In this document: one piece after another, positions 61,401 to 64,000 of the stretch
How positions within the stretch are numbered: the stretch's first letter is position 1
How the letters are laid out: each line of letters begins with the position of its first letter
Assembly (NCBI RefSeq): GCF_026340675.1
Contig: NZ_JAPEOX010000002.1
Coordinates: 2,294,001-2,358,000, forward strand
Direction of reading: 5' to 3'
DNA: 64,000 nucleotides
Source of the DNA: Streptomyces sp. NBC_01264
GTDB lineage: Bacteria; Actinomycetota; Actinomycetes; Streptomycetales; Streptomycetaceae
Notes under the pieces: generated by a model
Databases searched by the model: none
What the model was told of the DNA's origin: nothing
Seen by the model: only the letters and a program-made list of their open reading frames with translations
Position numbers and translations under genes: made by a program

Positions 61401-62994
61401 AGGTGAGGGTGGTGCTGTGCTCGCGCTGTTCGCCGTGCAGGAGACGCAGTGCTGTGACCCGCAGCAGCTTGGGGTCGGTGTCGACGGCGATACGGTAGCC
61501 GCCGGAGTGGGCGATCTCCTTCGGCGCTCCCTGAGCGTCGTAGGCGATGTCGATGCGGTCGCCGTCGCCTGTCCGGTCGGTGATCGCCGTCAGAGCCAGC
61601 TCACGGCCCCCCATGGGCAGGGGGGCGAAGTGCAGGGTGCGATTGCGATCCGGGACCACGATGCGGAAGGCACCGTCGGGCTTGCCATCCCAGTACAGCG
61701 GCCAACGGGGACCGGAGGTGGGCAGCGTCGCCACATCGGGCGTCGGCACCGGATACGTCAGGAGCATGCCGCCGTCCGTGACGTAAACGACACCCGCCCC
61801 GTCGATCTCCAGACGCTGGTCCAGCGTGCCCGCCCAGGTGGGGCCGAACCATCCCCCGCACGGATGCCCCGACACGTAGTGCCGTTCCAGGACCACCGGC
61901 AGGGCGCCGGGCAGGGTGACGTCGATGGCGGACATGACCATCTCGCCGGTCGCCACGTCGATCGGCTCGCCGGCCGTGGGGCGCTCTTCGTTGGGCGTGG
62001 TGTTCCTGTCCGGATCACTGTCCGTCCGTGCGCGGGCGCTGCCGTCCCGGCGCAGGCCCAGCTCCCGGCTGCTCAGACGCTGCGCGGCGTTCTTGGCCGT
62101 GGAGGCGCCGCGCCGAACGGCGCCGGCGCCGCCGCTGGCGAGAGCGAGGAGGAGTTCGGGGGTGAGCTGCCCGGCCGCACGGGAGGGGTTTCGCTGCCAT
62201 TCGTCCCAGTTGACGACGGCTTTGGCGAACTCCTGGGGGTGCTGGACGGCGTACGAGGCGCCGTCCACCATGCCTGCCAGGTGCAGGCCGACGCCATCAG
62301 GCCCGTCACGGACGAGGTCGTCGAAACCGTCGTACCAGCCTCGCATCGTGTCGCCTGCGCCGCCGAAGAAGTCACCCAGCCCCTTCTCGAACCTGTTCCA
62401 CCCTTTGAGGGGCGGCGGCTTGTCCGGGGCTTCCTCCGCCGCCTCGACGAGTTGCCGCTTGGTCGCGTCGATGACGGTCTGCAGCTCGGTCTCGAGCTTG
62501 TCCAAGCGGTCGTAGCAGTCCTTCAAAGCGGCGAGGCCGGGATCGTCGTCCGGCGGACGCTCCGGCAGCGGATCATCTTTGCGATCCAAGGCGGCGTTGT
62601 AGTCCGTGACGCGCTTCCAGTAGTTCTTGGAGGTCGCCCGTGCCTCGTCCGCGTCGTCGATGATCGGCCTGACGCGCGTATGGACCGAGCGCAGTTTGTA
62701 GGCGTAGGAGTCCAGGGCCTTCCCGGAGGCCTCGAAGTATTTCTGCGCGGACTCCAGGTCCCGGGGAAGCTTCTGAGTCGCGCTCTCGAACCCCTCCGCG
62801 CCGGCTCCGGCCCAGTCCATCAAGGACAGGTCGACCAGCTTGTCCAGCCCGTCCTTGAACGCACCCGCATAGGCGAGGAGTTTGAGGGCGAGATCGTCGA
62901 CATCCATCGAGTTGCCGTAAATGACATCGCTGGGCTTGGCATGGGGAGGTATGCGCTCGACTGCGCCGCCCTCCATCGCATCGCGACTCGTCAT
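58465..62994 (-). CDS. RHS/YD-repeat polymorphic toxin
   Basis: 1509 residues. The N-terminus (about 25-110) is WXG100-like with LMDWAGAGAEGF. After a helical linker, the DUF6531 entry (AGEPIDVATGEMVMSAIDVT, near 340) leads into a long run of YD repeats (about 480-1280) such as YDPAGNLIEVFN and YRYDDEHRVT. The RHS core is at 1327-1346 (ADEETGLNYNYFRYYDPE) with PDPLGL after it. The 128-residue tip begins EPEWANPEDLNFSQRTVS and holds LVSYDNRRLDAAREVG, which recalls the ParB/sulfiredoxin fold. The tip is the presumed toxin, caged by the core until delivery. ATG overlaps the upstream partner's stop by 4 bp. Confidence 0.9.
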   Translation of the reverse strand: MTSRDAMEGGAVERIPPHAKPSDVIYGNSMDVDDLALKLLAYAGAFKDGLDKLVDLSLMDWAGAGAEGFESATQKLPRDLESAQKYFEASGKALDSYAYKLRSVHTRVRPIIDDADEARATSKNYWKRVTDYNAALDRKDDPLPERPPDDDPGLAALKDCYDRLDKLETELQTVIDATKRQLVEAAEEAPDKPPPLKGWNRFEKGLGDFFGGAGDTMRGWYDGFDDLVRDGPDGVGLHLAGMVDGASYAVQHPQEFAKAVVNWDEWQRNPSRAAGQLTPELLLALASGGAGAVRRGASTAKNAAQRLSSRELGLRRDGSARARTDSDPDRNTTPNEERPTAGEPIDVATGEMVMSAIDVTLPGALPVVLERHYVSGHPCGGWFGPTWAGTLDQRLEIDGAGVVYVTDGGMLLTYPVPTPDVATLPTSGPRWPLYWDGKPDGAFRIVVPDRNRTLHFAPLPMGGRELALTAITDRTGDGDRIDIAYDAQGAPKEIAHSGGYRIAVDTDPKLLRVTALRLLHGEQREHSTTLTSYAYDPAGNLIEVFNSTGKALRYRYDDEHRVTSWTDRNGTSYGYVYDHRGRVLRGIGPDGILSGRMHYDTAARTTRYTDSQGNTSAYVCNEAYKITAYTDPLGNTTRTEWDESNRHPIAVTDALGRTTRYRYDDQGRLIAVERPDGTVAGTVYDDRGLPLETRAPGGAVWHHTYDDRGAHTSTTDPSGAVTCYGYNRSGHLTSVTDPLGHTTRITTDAAGLPVGTTDPVGRTTSMRRGPHGQVTAVTNALGQTTRHGWTIEGMPAWREGPDGAREVWQWDTEGNLVLHTDEAGHTTTYTYTYFDQPATRTDPDGAHYSFAYDTELRLIDVTNPQGKQWHYTYDAAGRLVAESDFNGAVRTYERDAAGRLTAQTNALGERLSYTLDALGRMVSQHDETTGDITTYAYGASGALLCAANADAELTREHDAVGRVVSETVNGRISAYAYDAMGRRTQRTTPSGLCSEWIHDPAGRPTRLSSADGSIAFAYDAAGRETERRIGDDTTLTQTWDRGDRLTTQTLATRHQSEADRILQHRTCAYRPDGYLTEIRELTTGTRRFTLDPAGRVTGVQAHGWSEKYAYDSTGNQTQAAAPHHPATGDRAYDGALIRRAGRTTYEHDAAGRLIRKTRKLLNGQSRTWTYTWNPENRLTKATTPDGEEWTYAYDPLGRRISKTSPDGTPLTFTWDGTQVAEQFASDGTATTWDYAPGTHRPISQSTRQTLEAGPETTHSILDIADTTTQSEFDARFLAIVTDLVGTPIELVTPDGALAWQSRTTIWGTPLPGSEGGVDCPLRFPGQYADEETGLNYNYFRYYDPETARYTTPDPLGLVPAPNAVAYVRNPHSWTDHLGLAGEPEWANPEDLNFSQRTVSPNDYVEKMRSGEWDWQRPGTALKVMEIDGQLVSYDNRRLDAAREVGRPVIIERVDPNAVHPDSTTGRTWAEQFRRRMNSGRNRNELGEPVPPTGLQERPQHVRNGECKPK

Positions 62995-63545
62995 ATGATT
63001 GGCCCCTTCGACTTCGAACCGCCGTCGACCTCCCAGCCGCCGTCGACGCGTAGGCGGGGGCGTTGGGGCACGTCCTGGTAATTGCCGGTGTCACCGTCGT
63101 CCAGCCACGGCTCCTGATAGATCTCGGGCGGTGGATCGAACTTCGGCCTGGACCCCTCCTGCCACGCCTCCAGGCCACGCTCTCCGAACGGGAGCTTGGC
63201 CATGTTCGCCGCGGTCGGCGAGAAGTCCTCGATGCGCAGGAGATCTGCCAACACGTAGGCGGCGAGGACCTGGCGGAGCGTCTCCACCACCGTGTCCGTG
63301 TACTCAGCCACCTGACCCATGCCGAAGCCCCATGACGAGAGCATCTTCTCGGTCGAAGAGTAGATGTCGAAGTCGGCCGAGTTCGCGATCTGCGCGGACA
63401 TCGCCTGCCAGTCACGCTTGATTTGGCGCGCGGCCACCACGGATTCCTCAAGCGGCGTCAGCACTTTGCGCACCGAGGCGATCTCGATCTTGTAGCCGTC
63501 GCCCGGGGCCGGCGCTCCCGTGTGCGGGCACCTCCCACGGGGCAC
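62991..63545 (-). CDS. WXG100-like/Esx-type partner of the RHS toxin
   Basis: About 184 residues from GTG 63545; the start is uncertain because no ATG/GTG has a clear ribosome site and the conserved part begins at YKIEIASVRKVLTPLEESVV. Helical N-terminal part with KMLSSWGFGMGQVAEYTDTV, then a Pro-rich acidic tail (FDPPPEIYQEPWLDDGDTG). This size and composition resembles the small proteins encoded before WXG-type RHS toxins, possibly a chaperone or co-secreted Esx-like partner. Coupled to the RHS gene by the ATGA overlap. Confidence 0.7.
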   Translation of the reverse strand: MPRGRCPHTGAPAPGDGYKIEIASVRKVLTPLEESVVAARQIKRDWQAMSAQIANSADFDIYSSTEKMLSSWGFGMGQVAEYTDTVVETLRQVLAAYVLADLLRIEDFSPTAANMAKLPFGERGLEAWQEGSRPKFDPPPEIYQEPWLDDGDTGNYQDVPQRPRLRVDGGWEVDGGSKSKGPII

Positions 63546-63631
63546 CAGCGATGCCCCGTCCGCGTAGCTCGGCAGGCCTGCCCTGGCTCCGACGAGCCCC
63601 TCCCACCCTCGGCTCCCTGCGGGGAAGGCCG

Positions 63632-63656
63632 TCAGGCGTGGTTCACCGGGAGGACG
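63632..63656. repeat. Direct repeat, thymidine kinase 3' end copy
   Basis: The last eight codons and stop of the thymidine kinase gene, matching 57981-58005 at 24 of 25 bases. Proximal boundary of the RHS island. Confidence 0.7.
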
Positions 63657-64000
63657 TCCGGGGAGAGGGCGCCCGCGTGGGCCGCGGCGCTCGTCATCTG
63701 CTTGCGGTGGTGGCGGCGGCACAGGACCTCGTAGCCGATCTCCTCCGCCGGGCGGTTCACGTCGCCGACCACCACCTGGGCGCCTTCCACCACCATCTCC
63801 CCGCCCACCGTGCGGGCGTTGTGCGTGGCGCGGGCACCGCACCAGCACAGGGCCTCCACCTGGAGCTGCTCCAGACGGTCCGCCAGCTCGATCAGGCGCT
63901 GCGAGCCGGGGAAGAGCTTCGTGCGGAAGTCCGTCGTGATGCCGAAGGCGAAGACGTCCATGCCCAGGTCGTCCACGATGCGCGCCAGCTGGTCGATCTG
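63632..64000 (-). CDS. tdk: Thymidine kinase, C-terminal part (continues beyond the window)
   Basis: The last 122 codons; the gene runs off the right edge. LGMDVFAFGITTDFRTKLFPG is the lasso-preceding segment and CWCGARATHNARTVGG and LCRRHHRKQ carry the four zinc ligands (Cys, Cys, Cys, His) of type II thymidine kinases. It phosphorylates thymidine for dTTP salvage. The Walker A loop lies outside the window. Its 3' end is duplicated beyond the RHS island, so an insertion placed exactly at its stop. Confidence 0.92.
   Translation of the reverse strand, partial: QIDQLARIVDDLGMDVFAFGITTDFRTKLFPGSQRLIELADRLEQLQVEALCWCGARATHNARTVGGEMVVEGAQVVVGDVNRPAEEIGYEVLCRRHHRKQMTSAAAHAGALSPDVLPVNHA

Noticed and set aside
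57981..63656. Calling the RHS island an integrative element with an integrase
   Set aside because: The 25-bp direct repeats resemble attachment sites, but no integrase, excisionase or transfer gene is present, so only an insertion boundary is claimed.
1..64000. CRISPR arrays, tRNA and rRNA genes
   Set aside because: No spaced identical repeats of CRISPR type and no cloverleaf or ribosomal sequence was recognised by eye.

Overview
The window looks like chromosomal DNA of a Streptomyces or close relative. It is very GC-rich, uses many GTG and some TTG starts with GGAGG-type ribosome sites, and carries actinobacterial markers: a mycothione reductase, SepH, CutR/CutS, GAF-ANTAR regulators, DUF3710/DUF4193/DUF3093/DUF3159 proteins and an HbpS-type haem protein.

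The left part (1-15 kb) is accessory and partly decayed. It holds a STAS/GAF-ANTAR operon, a broken chitin-binding gene, a frameshifted mycothione reductase and a small membrane protein. Next comes a compact biosynthetic locus: MpaB-type oxygenase, UbiA prenyltransferase, type III polyketide synthase, Icmt-type methyltransferase and FAD monooxygenase. It recalls the srsABC phenolic-lipid genes with a prenylation and oxidation add-on. A flavin reductase, a split membrane protein, a haem-oxygenase-like iron enzyme with a CDGSH protein, and two truncated genes complete this part.

The middle (15-41 kb) is a conserved housekeeping block. From memory its order parallels M. tuberculosis Rv2689c-Rv2701c: TrmA-type RNA methyltransferase, KimA-like APC permease, two TrkA/Ceo potassium-gating proteins, DUF3159, an OB-fold protein, DUF3710, dUTPase, DUF3093, DUF4193 and inositol monophosphatase. 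Inserted in it are kdpDE (no kdpFABC here), a thioesterase, cutRS, ferrochelatase, an MFS exporter, an aldonolactone oxidase, sepH and a rhodanese. Potassium homeostasis is a theme, with the APC permease, TrkA pair and KdpDE close together. A CASTOR/POLLUX-type channel protein lies further right.

The right part (40-64 kb) is accessory. It has a two-domain VOC protein, a Ser/Thr kinase fused to a 14-TM MFS transporter, a frameshifted MgtC and a divergent nickel/cobalt module (NmtR-like ArsR repressor and MFS exporter with a His-rich tail). These are followed by the CASTOR/POLLUX gene, a Tat-exported flavin amine oxidase and several orphan small genes. Then come a YrhB/papain-toxin-like protein, a SenS-like kinase and HbpS-like protein without the expected regulator SenR, an ankyrin protein, and an RHS polymorphic-toxin island with small partner and immunity genes. 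The island abuts the 3' end of thymidine kinase, whose last bases are duplicated on its far side.

Five places in four genes look like single-base deletions. This pattern may reflect uncorrected sequencing indels as much as real decay.
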